DNA of 64,000 bases from Methanothermococcus thermolithotrophicus DSM 2095. GTDB taxonomy: Archaea > AGJL01 > Methanococci > Methanococcales > Methanococcaceae. A program made the translations under genes and the position numbers. The stretch lies in assembly GCF_946463545.1 (NCBI RefSeq), contig NZ_OX296583.1, positions 248,001-312,000 of the forward strand. Reading direction: 5' to 3'. The notes below the pieces were generated by a model. The model searched no databases. It was not told the origin of the DNA and worked only from the letters and a program-made list of their open reading frames with translations. Below, one piece after another: positions 29,422 to 39,157 of the stretch. How positions within the stretch are numbered: the stretch's first letter is position 1; each line of letters begins with the position of its first letter.

Positions 29422-30651
29422 TTAAATTCTTCTTACTTCGATAACATCTTTTGTTTGGTCATCTTTAACGATGACGTGTGTTGCACATGAAGCTCATATG
29501 TCATATGCTCGCATAATTACTTCCGCATATTGGTGTGGGTAGCCTTCAATAGCCTTTTCAACTATAGGCATGTTCCATGTTGATGCTGCGATGATTCTGT
29601 AAGATTTAATTCTTCCATCTTTTCCTACTTCTGCAAAGTGTGTATTTGTTGCCCTTGGAGCTTCGTGAACTCCGATTCCAGAGCCATCTTTGTATTCAGG
29701 TTCTGTTCTTGTTTTTCCGTTGATGTTCAATTCGTCAAGAAGTTCAAGTGCCCTATAAACTGCTCCAAAGTTTTCCTGTGCTCTTGCAAGGTTTATATCC
29801 ATTGCACCTCCGCCTTCTCTAAAGTTCCCAAATTTAACCATTCTTGCTCTTGGTCCTCCTTCAACAGGAACTCCCATATAGAGTGGAATTTGGTTTGTTG
29901 CGGTTTGAGCAATTTCTGGGTTTTCATAGTATCTCTGTGCAGGGAGCTCAGTAATATCATTCCATCTTAGTGCGTCTCTATTTCCGTATGTTGTATCTGT
30001 TGCAATGTATGGATAGTCATGAGCTCCTAAATCTGGAATTCCTACTTCATCCAAGTATCTTTCAATGAGCGTTTCCAAGAGCTCATACATTTTATGAGCA
30101 TCTTTTTCAAACTCCTTGCAGGCATAGTATAATTTTGATTTCGCCCTTTCTGTAATGTTGGTTTTCATACCGCCTATTACAATGTTTGGAGGGTGTATTC
30201 CCTCTCCCCCTACAACATCAACAATTAACTGCCCCGCTTTTCTCATTTTTTGGATTAGCTTGATACCTTCAACTTTTAAGTCCTGTTCTTCAGGTTTTAA
30301 CAGGTCGTCAATAATTAATAAGTGATGTAATGGGTGGGAGTGCATCCTGTTTCCAAGTCCAACAAGTTCCCTTAATATTCTCCCATCTTCAGGTATTTCA
30401 CATCCTATGGCGTCTTCAACTGCTTCACATGATGCAATACCATGGGTAGTTTGACATATACCACAAATTCTCATAACTGCTATAGGTGCAAAGTCAGCAG
30501 GTTTACCTTTTAACATCGTCTCAAATCCCCTAACTGGGGTGGTGTTTGGATAATAAGCTTTGTTTACTATTCCTTCATCATTTACTTCTAAAATAAGCTT
30601 AGCATGCCCCTCATGCCTTGTAGTTGGGGCAATGGTTATGTTTTCTGCCAC
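29422..30651 (-). CDS. fruA: F420-reducing hydrogenase alpha subunit, selenocysteine form
   Basis: About 409 residues once the in-frame TGA at 29494-29496 is read as selenocysteine. It holds the NiFe(Se) site that splits H2 for F420 reduction. The N-terminal nickel ligands are in MRICGICQTTHG. The C-terminal motif reads YDI-U-ASCATH followed by 17 residues to a TAA at 29422-29424, matching the normal DxC/UxxCxxH box plus the peptide removed by FrhD after His. Without readthrough the second pair of Ni ligands would be lost. The start is GTG 30651, 5 bases after GGAGGTGA; the TTG at 30666 overlaps that site. Confidence 0.95.
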
Positions 30652-30700
30652 GTAAGTCACCTCCAAAGGACATAATTATATTAAATTTCTTTTTTTAACA

Positions 30701-30709
30701 TTATATAAA
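30701..30709 (-). promoter_or_regulatory. Probable fru operon promoter (TATA box)
   Basis: On minus the sequence CCTTTATATAATG is a strong archaeal TATA box about 50 bases before the GTG start of fruA. Initiation would fall near 30677, giving a short leader that includes GGAGGTGA. By-eye call. Confidence 0.55.
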
Positions 30710-30838
30710 GGGATATCTCTTTAAACATTTAGATACGGGTATTTAAAGTTTTAAATCCTTAAAAAATCACATAGTTTAATACGTAATTAATAAAATATAC
30801 TAAAATAGTAATAAATATTAAAAAAATCCTTATGAAAT

Positions 30839-32104
30839 TTAAAAAAGGGGCAATACACTGCCGTTGGTTGGAGCCATTGTTGGAATCTTAAAGTTTTTCC
30901 ATATAGTCATTGCCAAAGAAAGGGCCTGATATCTTTCACCATGCATAACAAAGGCTTTTTTTGGCGTTGGTATTCTCTTTAAATACCTAATTAAAGAGTT
31001 GTAATCACCATGGGCCGAAAATTCTATTTTAACAACTTTTCCATTTACTGGGATTTTATTTTTAAATGGTGTTATCTCACTAGTTCCATCTTCTAAACTT
31101 CTTCCAAGGGTTCCTTCTGCTTGATAACCAGTTAATATAATCTTATTCTTTGGATTTTTAAGAAGTGATAGGTACTGTAAAATAGGCCCACCTTGAACCA
31201 TGCCTGAAGTAGATATTATTATGCCTGGTTCTTTATTGAAGGCTCTTTTGTCGGCTTTTGTTAAGTTTCCAAATGGATTTACCCTATTTTCAATAGAATT
31301 TCTTATTCTTGGATTTAGCCAGTTTGAATATCCCATATATATTCCTGTGGCATGAATTAAGGAACCATCCACCCATATTGGAACTTCTTTTAACATCCCA
31401 CTTCTCATATAGTTGTTTATTATTACAAGTATCTCCTGGGACCTTCCCACGGCAAATACTGGAATTATTACTTTTCCTCCATTCTCTATGGTCTCTGAAA
31501 TTTCGTCTATAAGTTGTTTTTCCAATACCTTCCTAGCTGGTTTTACATCCAATGGTGATCCGTATGTTGATTCAATTATCAAGGTATCTATTTCATCTAT
31601 TTCAGTATCTGCCGGAGATAATGTTTTGGTTTCTATTTCATTAATATCTCCTGTGTACAGTACTTTTTTTCCATCTATATCTAGGTAGATAGAAGAGCTC
31701 CCAAGAATGTGCCCTGCATTATGGAACTTAACTGAAATATCTTCGGTAATTTTTTTACATTCTCTATAATCGAGTGTTTCAACAATCCCCATGGTTCTTT
31801 TGATATCTTCTTCTTTGTAGATTTTTGAAAGATTTACCGTGTCTTTCCATACTGTGTACATTAAATCTGCAGTAGGTGGGGTACAATATACCTTTTTAAA
31901 ATTGTAATAAGGAATTGCTCCACAATGGTCCAAATGGGCATGAGATACAATTACTGCATCTATATTCCCAGGGTCTATATTTGGGACTTCGTTGTTAGTT
32001 GGGTTCATACCACAATCAAGTAGCACTTTTGATTTTTTCGTGTCGATTTCAACACACGACATTCCTATTTGATGACATCCGCCATGAAATCTAACTATAG
32101 GCAC
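30839..32104 (-). CDS. Beta-CASP ribonuclease, aCPSF2-like
   Basis: 421 residues. A metallo-beta-lactamase domain with SHAHLDHCGA (HxHxDH, about 54-60), HNAGHILGSS and YTGDIN, interrupted by a beta-CASP domain (GGKVIIPVFAVGRSQE; STSGMVQGGP) and closed by the C-terminal EFSAHGDY and VMHGE motifs. There is no N-terminal KH region, so it belongs with the shorter aCPSF2 group, not aCPSF1. Such enzymes cut or trim RNA 3' or 5' ends in archaeal mRNA processing. The start ATG lacks an obvious GGTGA; GTGGTATT is present. Confidence 0.87.
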   Translation of the reverse strand: MPIVRFHGGCHQIGMSCVEIDTKKSKVLLDCGMNPTNNEVPNIDPGNIDAVIVSHAHLDHCGAIPYYNFKKVYCTPPTADLMYTVWKDTVNLSKIYKEEDIKRTMGIVETLDYRECKKITEDISVKFHNAGHILGSSSIYLDIDGKKVLYTGDINEIETKTLSPADTEIDEIDTLIIESTYGSPLDVKPARKVLEKQLIDEISETIENGGKVIIPVFAVGRSQEILVIINNYMRSGMLKEVPIWVDGSLIHATGIYMGYSNWLNPRIRNSIENRVNPFGNLTKADKRAFNKEPGIIISTSGMVQGGPILQYLSLLKNPKNKIILTGYQAEGTLGRSLEDGTSEITPFKNKIPVNGKVVKIEFSAHGDYNSLIRYLKRIPTPKKAFVMHGERYQALSLAMTIWKNFKIPTMAPTNGSVLPLF

Positions 32105-32154
32105 AATACCACTTCCAAAATTTAGTTTAAATAGATTAAATCCCGTGTAATGAA

Positions 32155-33282
32155 CTAATATATAACAAAGTTATCAATATCTCCTTTTTCGCATCGCGTT
32201 ATAATTGATGCTACAATGTTTTTTGAATTTTTTATGGAATTGGACTTTTTAATGAACGTAAATACTGGTTTGTATCCTTCTTCTATTAGTCCTACGTTTT
32301 TAAGACCTAATATTTTTCCATTATTTATTGTGGCCATTTTTAGTATTTCTTTTGGTTCTATGTGATATATTTTATATATAAAGTCCATTTCCTTAAATAT
32401 CGATGGAGAATTTGCCATAAAGTTATCTGTTCCAATACCTATCAATAAATCGTTTTTTATAAATTCATTGATATTTGGCAGTCCAACGTTAAAAGAGGCA
32501 TTGGCCCTTGGACAGACTACTATCGGGATTTTGTTCTCTTTAAGTATATTTACTTCCTGGGATGTTGTATGGGTGGCATGTATTATGAAATTCGGGTTTA
32601 ACTTCAAATCAACGATTCTTTCAATCTCTGTTTTTCCATAATTCTCCTTTGAATAGTTTACTGAACCTTCATGTTCGTTTGCATGTATTGAAAATAGTTT
32701 ATTGGATTTTTTGGTGTTTTTACTAATGAACTTAAGTTTTTCGTCTGAATACTCGTTTGCTCCACTTAATCCTATACCGTCACTATTTTTTAGAATCTCT
32801 TTTAATTCATCTCTTAATTCATTTTCTTCATTTTTTGTGGGTCTTCCTAGTATGATGGGCTTTATATCCAATTTAGATTTTGCAACTGCTTCCTTTAGTA
32901 GATTTATTCCATTCAACCCATTTTCCCTGAAATCACAGAAATAGTTTATACCATTTTCATAAAGTTCATACAACCCATCCAACATTCCATTGACCAAATC
33001 TTTTTCATTACACCTATTTAAGAATTTATGTTTTAATCCATTTGGTGGTTTCACGAGCTCGTCTAAATTTTTGTTGATACCGATATCTTTAATAGGTGTA
33101 TCTCCAATATGCGTATGGGCATTTATCAGTGAAGGAATTATAATACCCTCGTATTCTATAACGTTTTTAACGTCTTCATTTGTGAATCCTTTTATTATTC
33201 CGTCTTCGATTACTAAAATACCTTTTTTATATTCGAATTCACTTCCATATAAAAAATTTGATTTTATATATATTGTGTCCAT
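32155..33282 (-). CDS. Amidohydrolase-family deaminase
   Basis: 375 residues. Metal ligands appear in NAHTHIGDTP (HxH, about 54-62), SIHANEHEG, HATHTT and the Asp of GIGTDNFMA, the usual order for TIM-barrel nucleobase or nucleoside deaminases/chlorohydrolases of the cytosine deaminase-like group. The exact substrate is not clear; deamination of an adenosine-type or pterin compound is possible. The start follows GGTGAGCTC. It is divergent from thyA across a region with a 14-bp inverted repeat. Confidence 0.8.
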   Translation of the reverse strand: MDTIYIKSNFLYGSEFEYKKGILVIEDGIIKGFTNEDVKNVIEYEGIIIPSLINAHTHIGDTPIKDIGINKNLDELVKPPNGLKHKFLNRCNEKDLVNGMLDGLYELYENGINYFCDFRENGLNGINLLKEAVAKSKLDIKPIILGRPTKNEENELRDELKEILKNSDGIGLSGANEYSDEKLKFISKNTKKSNKLFSIHANEHEGSVNYSKENYGKTEIERIVDLKLNPNFIIHATHTTSQEVNILKENKIPIVVCPRANASFNVGLPNINEFIKNDLLIGIGTDNFMANSPSIFKEMDFIYKIYHIEPKEILKMATINNGKILGLKNVGLIEEGYKPVFTFIKKSNSIKNSKNIVASIITRCEKGDIDNFVIY

Positions 33283-33294
33283 GAGCTCACCAAA

Positions 33295-33438
33295 TATAGT
33301 CGTTCTGCGAATTAGGCACTAAATATTTACTTACAAATAAAATTTATGTATTCTTATTTAAAAATTCTATTAAAATTAGTAGAATTAATGTTAATTATGG
33401 ATGGGTGTAATAATTATATAACTTGCAGAACGACTATA
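33295..33438. repeat. 14-bp perfect inverted repeat in a divergent promoter region
   Basis: TATAGTCGTTCTGC at 33295-33308 and its exact reverse complement GCAGAACGACTATA at 33425-33438 flank 116 AT-rich bases between the amidohydrolase and thyA genes. Each arm lies on the upstream side of one of the two genes. Confidence 0.85.
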
Positions 33439-33518
33439 AGATCTAAATCAAAACAATCTATATATTACATATTATATCTAATGTTGTTAAAAATATAAGA
33501 AATAACCGTAGTGATAAA

Positions 33519-34184
33519 ATGCTTTGTATTAGAAAACCATCCGTAAGAGCGAGTTATGAGTATTTAGTTGAGAAGATATTAAAAGATGGAGAAGACATGA
33601 CTACCGAAGACGGAGCTCGGTGTAGGGAAATTAGGAATGTAGCAATTGAAATTACAAATCCGAAGTTAAAAAGTATAAGTCCCAAGTATCCATTAGGAAA
33701 GCGTAGTGTTGAGTCCTATACGAATAATCTATTATATGGAAATTCAGGAGATGGGCAATTTGTTTATGATTACTATGAGAGAATTAGGGAATATCCAAAT
33801 TATGATAAATCCTTAAAAAATGATCAAATCGAATATGTGATAAACAAACTTAATACAAATCCAGAATCAAGAAGGTGTGTAATATCCCTTTGGAATCCGT
33901 ACATTGACCAAAAAGTAAAGGATGTTCCATGTTTAAACCATATAGGATTCCAGAAATCTGGAAATGACCTATATATGAGCGTATTATTTCGTTCTAATGA
34001 TATTTTACTGGCTTTTCACTCTAATGCCATAGGTTTGATTAGTTTGGGGGAATATGTGGCAGAAAAAACGAATTCAACATTAAAAAGTTATTGTCATTTT
34101 ATATACAATGCCCATATCTATGTCGATAGAGATGTTGATTATATTAAAAAGTATTTTCCTGAATATTTAGAATATTTAGAATAA
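33519..34184 (+). CDS. Archaeal thymidylate synthase (ThyA-like)
   Basis: 221 residues, shorter than bacterial ThyA, as in the methanogen group. It methylates dUMP to dTMP; methanogens probably use methylene-tetrahydromethanopterin or a related donor. The active Cys is in KDVPCLNHIGFQ (about residue 130), followed by LFRSNDILLAFHSNAIGL, which binds the nucleotide. RRCVISLWNP and YCHFIYNAHIY also fit. ATG 33519 follows GTGATAAA. A gene for a pentapeptide-repeat membrane protein follows after 25 bases. Confidence 0.88.
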   Translation: MLCIRKPSVRASYEYLVEKILKDGEDMTTEDGARCREIRNVAIEITNPKLKSISPKYPLGKRSVESYTNNLLYGNSGDGQFVYDYYERIREYPNYDKSLKNDQIEYVINKLNTNPESRRCVISLWNPYIDQKVKDVPCLNHIGFQKSGNDLYMSVLFRSNDILLAFHSNAIGLISLGEYVAEKTNSTLKSYCHFIYNAHIYVDRDVDYIKKYFPEYLEYLE

Positions 34185-34209
34185 TTTTTTTATTTTTTTG
34201 GGGGAAATT

Positions 34210-36183
34210 ATGGGAAAAGAAATTATTTCTAACGAGGATTTTTATAAAAAATTTATAGAATGTTTAGAAAAGGGGGAGAATTTTAAGTTAGAAAATTGTA
34301 TTGTTAGGGGAGATGTTGATATTAGAGATATTTATAATAGAATTAAGTGTGATGAAAAATTAAAAGGGTTAATTACTGAACAAAAAGATAAAGAAAGTGC
34401 AATCGTAGATAAAAATGTGATAACTATAAATGCAGGTATAAACCTTAGTCTCCATAATGTTGAATTCAATGGTAATTTTCAAATGTTCAAGGACAAAATA
34501 GAAATTGTGGAAACATTTAAGAAAATATCTATTAAAATACTATTGGAAGATGTAAATTTTATAGAATCTACATTTAAAGGAAGAGTTAATTTTAGTTGTT
34601 CAGAAATTCAAGGTGAGGTCAGCATTATAGATTCAACATTTATGGAAGAGGTTATTTTTTGGAAATCAATATTTAAAGAGAACGTCTATTTTGAAAAATC
34701 AGATAAATTTGAAAATAATTTGGTAATTAAAGGTGAAATTAATTTTACTGACTCAATATTTGAGAAAAATGTTTATTTTATGGATTCGATAGTATTTAAA
34801 AAGAAAGTTGATTTTAATAACTCAACCTTTAAGGGAAATGCGCATTTTAAGAATTTAGTATTTGAAAAAATATTAGACTTTAGTAGTTCAACGTTTGAAG
34901 GGAATATTAATTTTAATGGTTTGATAATATTTGAAAGAGAAGTAAATTTTAGAAACTCAACATTTGAAAAAAATGTTGGTTTTTGGTATCCGAAATTTAA
35001 ATGGGATGTTATTTTTGAAGGTTCAGAATTTAAAAAAATGGCGAATTTTCATGGTTTAACAGTAGAAGGAAAAGCGAATTTTAACAGTTCAATATTTAGT
35101 GGAAAAACTTATTTTAGTCATTCGACATTTGAGAAATGGATTAGTTTTAGAGGTTCAGAATTTAAAGGAGATGCCAACTTTAGCGATTCAAAATTTAAAG
35201 AAAAGGCTGAATTTTCTTATTTAACATTTGAGGAGAATGTTAATTTTTCGAATGTTATTTTCAATAAAGCAAAATTTTTCAATGCAATCTTTAAATCTCG
35301 TGCAGATTTTAGAGGAATCTGTTTTGTGTTGTTATCTTTTGTTGATTGCACATTTGAGGATTTAGCGTTATTTAGAAAAGGTAAAATTAAGTTTAAAAAA
35401 TATAAAAGAAATAATATTAGTTTAAAAAAACCAGATAGACAATGGGTACATACAATAATTAATATAATTAAAGATAAATGCTTAGTAATCTTTCTTGATG
35501 TCCAATTTCTAAACAAACATACAAAAATAGAGAATTTCTCATTGTCAAAAACATCCTTTTTAAAGACAGATGTTAGAGAAGTGATGCTATTATGTGACAT
35601 AAAAAAAGAAAAGATTTTAAGCCATAAATTTCTAAAAAATGATGAAAATAATGTAGGAATATGCGAAGAAGCATATAATATCCTTAAAAACCACTTAGAT
35701 TATAAATCTGTTCTTGCAGAATATAGAAATTTAAGAATATCCATTGAAAATAATAGGACCTATGAAGAGGCTTCAAATTTATATAAAATGGAAATGAGGT
35801 TGAAGAAGGAATTTTCAAGAAATAAGTTTGAAAAATTTGCTATTTGGTTATATGGTGCAATATCCGACTACGGAGAATCAATATTCATGCCAATATTCTG
35901 GTTAGTTATATTAATTTTTGTTGTAACACCAAGTGCTTTAATGTATTCTAACACCATTAGTTCGTTTGTTAATACATTAATTCAACAAAATATTTCAAAT
36001 AATGAGTATTTATTTGTCATTAATTATGCTTCATATTTACCGGCGGTATTGGGGGCTAAATTCTACATAGGGGATGGTAAAACCTTATTGAATACAATAA
36101 TATATTGCTTATATAGCATATTATCAATAATTATAATGGGTAATCTCTATATAGCCCTTAGAAGAAGATTAAGCAGAAAATAA
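34210..36183 (+). CDS. Pentapeptide-repeat protein with C-terminal membrane pair
   Basis: About 657 residues. Residues 100-395 or so are a long run of pentapeptide-like repeats with Phe at the core every 5-6 positions (NFSDSKFKEKAEF, NFNSSIFSGKTYF), expected to fold as a right-handed quadrilateral beta-helix. After a soluble segment with EYRNLRISIENN and a charged helix there are two hydrophobic helices (FMPIFWLVILIFVV and TIIYCLYSILSIIIMG) around a short loop YLPAVLGAKFYIGDG, a two-helix channel-like layout without a GYG filter. Similar repeat-plus-channel proteins exist in prokaryotes; the role is unknown. ATG 34210 follows GGGGGAAATT. Phe-rich and very AT-rich. Confidence 0.75.
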   Translation: MGKEIISNEDFYKKFIECLEKGENFKLENCIVRGDVDIRDIYNRIKCDEKLKGLITEQKDKESAIVDKNVITINAGINLSLHNVEFNGNFQMFKDKIEIVETFKKISIKILLEDVNFIESTFKGRVNFSCSEIQGEVSIIDSTFMEEVIFWKSIFKENVYFEKSDKFENNLVIKGEINFTDSIFEKNVYFMDSIVFKKKVDFNNSTFKGNAHFKNLVFEKILDFSSSTFEGNINFNGLIIFEREVNFRNSTFEKNVGFWYPKFKWDVIFEGSEFKKMANFHGLTVEGKANFNSSIFSGKTYFSHSTFEKWISFRGSEFKGDANFSDSKFKEKAEFSYLTFEENVNFSNVIFNKAKFFNAIFKSRADFRGICFVLLSFVDCTFEDLALFRKGKIKFKKYKRNNISLKKPDRQWVHTIINIIKDKCLVIFLDVQFLNKHTKIENFSLSKTSFLKTDVREVMLLCDIKKEKILSHKFLKNDENNVGICEEAYNILKNHLDYKSVLAEYRNLRISIENNRTYEEASNLYKMEMRLKKEFSRNKFEKFAIWLYGAISDYGESIFMPIFWLVILIFVVTPSALMYSNTISSFVNTLIQQNISNNEYLFVINYASYLPAVLGAKFYIGDGKTLLNTIIYCLYSILSIIIMGNLYIALRRRLSRK

Positions 36184-36190
36184 AATGTAT

Positions 36191-37093
36191 TTATTCCTGT
36201 TTTTCTTGCTCTAATTTTTCTTCAGGTTCTATCTCTTCCTGTTTTAGTGGTTCTGGAGCAACCCTTGCAACTGTTATGTATCCAGTATGTCCGATCATTC
36301 TTGTTGAAGGTCTAACTCCCTTATGGCTAATTTCAATATCTCTAACTAAACATTCAACAGTTCTAACATCTAAAAATCCATGTTCCCTCAAAGCTTCAAC
36401 ACTCTTTTTAGCCTGTTCAATGTAAGGAACGTATATCGCAATCCTTCCCTTTGCCATGTTTAGTGATTTTTTTGCATGTTCTACTACATTCCATGGGTCT
36501 GGCATATCTAAAACTATAACATCAACATTTTTCTCTTCGATACCTTCTGTTATGTCTCCAATTTTTTGTGTAACATTGTAAAGTCCATCCTCTTCGATAG
36601 TTTCTTTTTCAGCAATTTTTTCAGCATCTTCTGGAGTGGAAATATCTTCATCCAATCCAATAATTTTCTGGTTCTTTTTTACGAGACCTACCATTTCTAA
36701 ATTCTTCCTTGCAATTTTTGCAAATTCTGGTCTCCTTTCGTATGTTATAACTTTTCCATTCCTACCTACCGCATTTGCCAGATAGATTGTTAGAGCTGCA
36801 GAACCTGTTCCCGCCTCTACAACTGTTTCACCATCTTCTATACCACAAAGAGCAATTATTAGTCCAATGTCTTTAGGTAAAAGTGTGGTTACACTTCTTT
36901 TCATTTTTTTAACTATGTCGTGAATTGTAGGCTCGAATAAATAAAAATTATGGCCTTTATGCGTGTTTAATGCAGTTCCTTCTTTGACATCTTTTAAATC
37001 AACCACACCTAAGTCATTTCCAAATTTATCAACGTCCTTATTTAAGAGGTATTTCTTTTCTCTTTCGTCTATTATGAGTTTTTTAGTCTTCAA
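36191..37093 (-). CDS. trmI: tRNA (adenine-58/57-N1)-methyltransferase TrmI
   Basis: About 300 residues. An N-terminal beta domain precedes a Rossmann methyltransferase with the SAM motif VVEAGTGSAALTIYLA (about 95-110), ITYERRPEFAKIARKN and the catalytic VIVLDMPDPWNVVEHA (about 195). It methylates N1 of A57/A58 in the T-loop of tRNA. The last ~25 residues are an acidic Glu/Gln tail. The likely start is TTG 37093, 4 bases after GGTGA and overlapping the rnhB stop (TTGA); an ATG at 37105 is the alternative. Confidence 0.92.
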   Translation of the reverse strand: MKTKKLIIDEREKKYLLNKDVDKFGNDLGVVDLKDVKEGTALNTHKGHNFYLFEPTIHDIVKKMKRSVTTLLPKDIGLIIALCGIEDGETVVEAGTGSAALTIYLANAVGRNGKVITYERRPEFAKIARKNLEMVGLVKKNQKIIGLDEDISTPEDAEKIAEKETIEEDGLYNVTQKIGDITEGIEEKNVDVIVLDMPDPWNVVEHAKKSLNMAKGRIAIYVPYIEQAKKSVEALREHGFLDVRTVECLVRDIEISHKGVRPSTRMIGHTGYITVARVAPEPLKQEEIEPEEKLEQEKQE

Positions 37094-37887
37094 GATTTCA
37101 CCCATTTTAAAAGGTTCTCATTAGGTTTTTTGTCAAGGTGTTTCGAGTCTTTCAAAAGCCTCTTAGATGTTGCCCAGCTTTTTCTAGCAATTTCAGGCAA
37201 TTCTCCATTTTTCTTAAGGTATTCATTTAAGAAGTTAATGGTTCGGGTATCGCTGGGATATCCGCTACCTATTTCTCCATATTTATTTTTATATTCATCA
37301 ATAATTCTATCCCTTGTTACTTTGGCTATAACTGATGCTGCAGACACTATTTTATAGTTCTCGTCAGCTTTATGTTCTGCTATAATTCTAACTTCACGGA
37401 AGAATTTTTTAGATGAATCTTCAGCCTGTTGCTTGATAACAGATTTCCGATTTACTTGGGATTTATTGATTAATTTTGCCCTTAGCTGGTTTGAAAAGGA
37501 TTTTTCGTTACTACTGCATGCGTCTATGTATATATCCACATCGCCACTACTTTCCTTTAAAAATTTATTTGTTAATTTAGAAAATGCACTGAGCTCGATC
37601 TTGTTTAGATTCATTATTTTCATTAATTCATCAATTCTTTCAGGATGGAGTACTACGGTATCCACCTCAAAATTCTCCTTTATTATATTAAATAATTCTT
37701 CTCTTTTGCTCTTACTCAGCTGTTTACTGTCTTTCAACGGTAGTTTTTGAAGTTTTTCTAAATCTTTTTCATCCACTTTAACTACCGCAAGTACCATTGG
37801 TCCTAAAACTGGACCTCGTCCAGCTTCGTCTAGTCCTAAGATGATTTTGCCCGTATTATTTGGGCCATTATTTTTATTGTTATCCAT
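37090..37887 (-). CDS. rnhB: Ribonuclease HII
   Basis: About 265 residues. It cuts the RNA strand of RNA-DNA hybrids and single ribonucleotides in DNA. The first catalytic pair is in LGLDEAGRGPVLGPM (Asp-Glu, about residue 20), with IYIDACSS and KVTRDRI as later active-site regions. The N terminus has an extra Asn-rich stretch (MDNNKNNGPNN). ATG 37887 follows GTGATAAAT. The stop codon overlaps the start of trmI, a sign of coupled translation. Confidence 0.93.
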   Translation of the reverse strand: MDNNKNNGPNNTGKIILGLDEAGRGPVLGPMVLAVVKVDEKDLEKLQKLPLKDSKQLSKSKREELFNIIKENFEVDTVVLHPERIDELMKIMNLNKIELSAFSKLTNKFLKESSGDVDIYIDACSSNEKSFSNQLRAKLINKSQVNRKSVIKQQAEDSSKKFFREVRIIAEHKADENYKIVSAASVIAKVTRDRIIDEYKNKYGEIGSGYPSDTRTINFLNEYLKKNGELPEIARKSWATSKRLLKDSKHLDKKPNENLLKWVKS

Positions 37888-38006
37888 ATTTATCACATAA
37901 ATAGGGGGTTCGTAACTGCATAACCTACAATAATCTATAAAAAATAGTAATCACTATAATTATTGTATTAGTTTTTGATAAGAAATATAAATACTTTGGT
38001 GGAATG

Positions 38007-39092
38007 ATGATTTCGAAAGAAGAAATAATGGACATCTTTGACGGATACAACAAAGATGAAATAACAATTGCTACCGTTGGAAGCCATACATCTTTACATA
38101 TTTTAAAAGGAGCTAAAATGGAAGGTTTTTCAACTGCGGTAATTACTACCAAAGATAGGGACGTACCCTACAAGAGATTTGGAGTGGCGGATAAATACAT
38201 ATATGTAGACCAATTTTCTGATATTTCAAATGAAGAGATTCAAGAAAAATTAAGAGAAATGAATGCCATCGTTGTCCCACATGGATCTTTTATTGCTTAC
38301 TGTGGTTTAGACAATGTTGAAAACAATTTTAAAGTTCCAATGTTCGGAAACAGAAAAATATTAAGATGGGAAGCAGAAAGAGATTTAGAGGGCAAATTAT
38401 TAAGAGAAAGTGGTTTGAGAATTCCGAAAAAATACAACGGTCCAGATGAAATAGACGGTGCCGTAATGGTTAAGTTCCCTGGAGCAAGAGGAGGAAGAGG
38501 CTATTTTGTATGCTCTTCAGAGGAAGAATTCTGGAAAAAAATAGCTGATTTTAAAGCTAAAGGAGTTTTATCCGACGAAGATGTTGAAAAGGCACATATC
38601 GAAGAATACGTAATTGGGACTAACTTCTGTATACACTACTTCTACTCACCATTGAAAAATGAAGTAGAGCTCATGGGTATTGACAGAAGGTATGAAAGTA
38701 ACATAGATGGTTTTGTTAGAATTCCAGCAAAAGACCAGTTGGAAGTAAGTGTAAACCCATCATACGTTATTACAGGAAACTTCCCAGTGGCAATAAGGGA
38801 AAGTCTCTTACCGCAGGTATTTGATATGGGAGATAAACTCGTAGATAAGGCAGGGGACATGGTACCACCTGGAATGCTAGGACCATTCTGTTTACAAACA
38901 CTGTGCAACGAAAACTTAGAGCTCGTGGTATTTGAGATGAGTGCAAGAATAGACGGCGGTACCAACAGCTTTATGGATGGAAGCGTATATTCCTTCCTAT
39001 ACAATGGAGAACCATTAAGTATGGGGCAGAGAATAGCTAAGGAAATAAAATTAGCATTAGAATTAAAAATGGTTGATAAAATATTGTCCTAA
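38007..39092 (+). CDS. purP: FAICAR synthetase PurP
   Basis: About 361 residues. It formylates AICAR with formate and ATP, the archaeal replacement for the folate-dependent PurH step of IMP synthesis. ATVGSHTSLHILKGAK (AICAR-binding), AVMVKFPGARGGRGYF (ATP-grasp loop), HYFYSPLKNEVELMGIDRRYES and VFEMSARIDGGTNS (Mg2+ ligands) are all in the family order. Two ATGs stand in tandem after GGTGG; 38007 has better spacing than 38004. It is divergent from rnhB. Confidence 0.94.
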   Translation: MISKEEIMDIFDGYNKDEITIATVGSHTSLHILKGAKMEGFSTAVITTKDRDVPYKRFGVADKYIYVDQFSDISNEEIQEKLREMNAIVVPHGSFIAYCGLDNVENNFKVPMFGNRKILRWEAERDLEGKLLRESGLRIPKKYNGPDEIDGAVMVKFPGARGGRGYFVCSSEEEFWKKIADFKAKGVLSDEDVEKAHIEEYVIGTNFCIHYFYSPLKNEVELMGIDRRYESNIDGFVRIPAKDQLEVSVNPSYVITGNFPVAIRESLLPQVFDMGDKLVDKAGDMVPPGMLGPFCLQTLCNENLELVVFEMSARIDGGTNSFMDGSVYSFLYNGEPLSMGQRIAKEIKLALELKMVDKILS

Positions 39093-39157
39093 AATAACTA
39101 AAAAATAAAATATTATAATAAAAATTAGTTATTTTTAACTTATATTTTTTTATTTTA

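Noticed and set aside
29494-30666. Hydrogenase large subunit ending at the TGA at 29494
   Set aside because: The protein would lack the second Ni-binding box; in-frame sequence after TGA encodes ASCATH and a maturation peptide, with a SECIS hairpin beyond, so TGA is read as selenocysteine.
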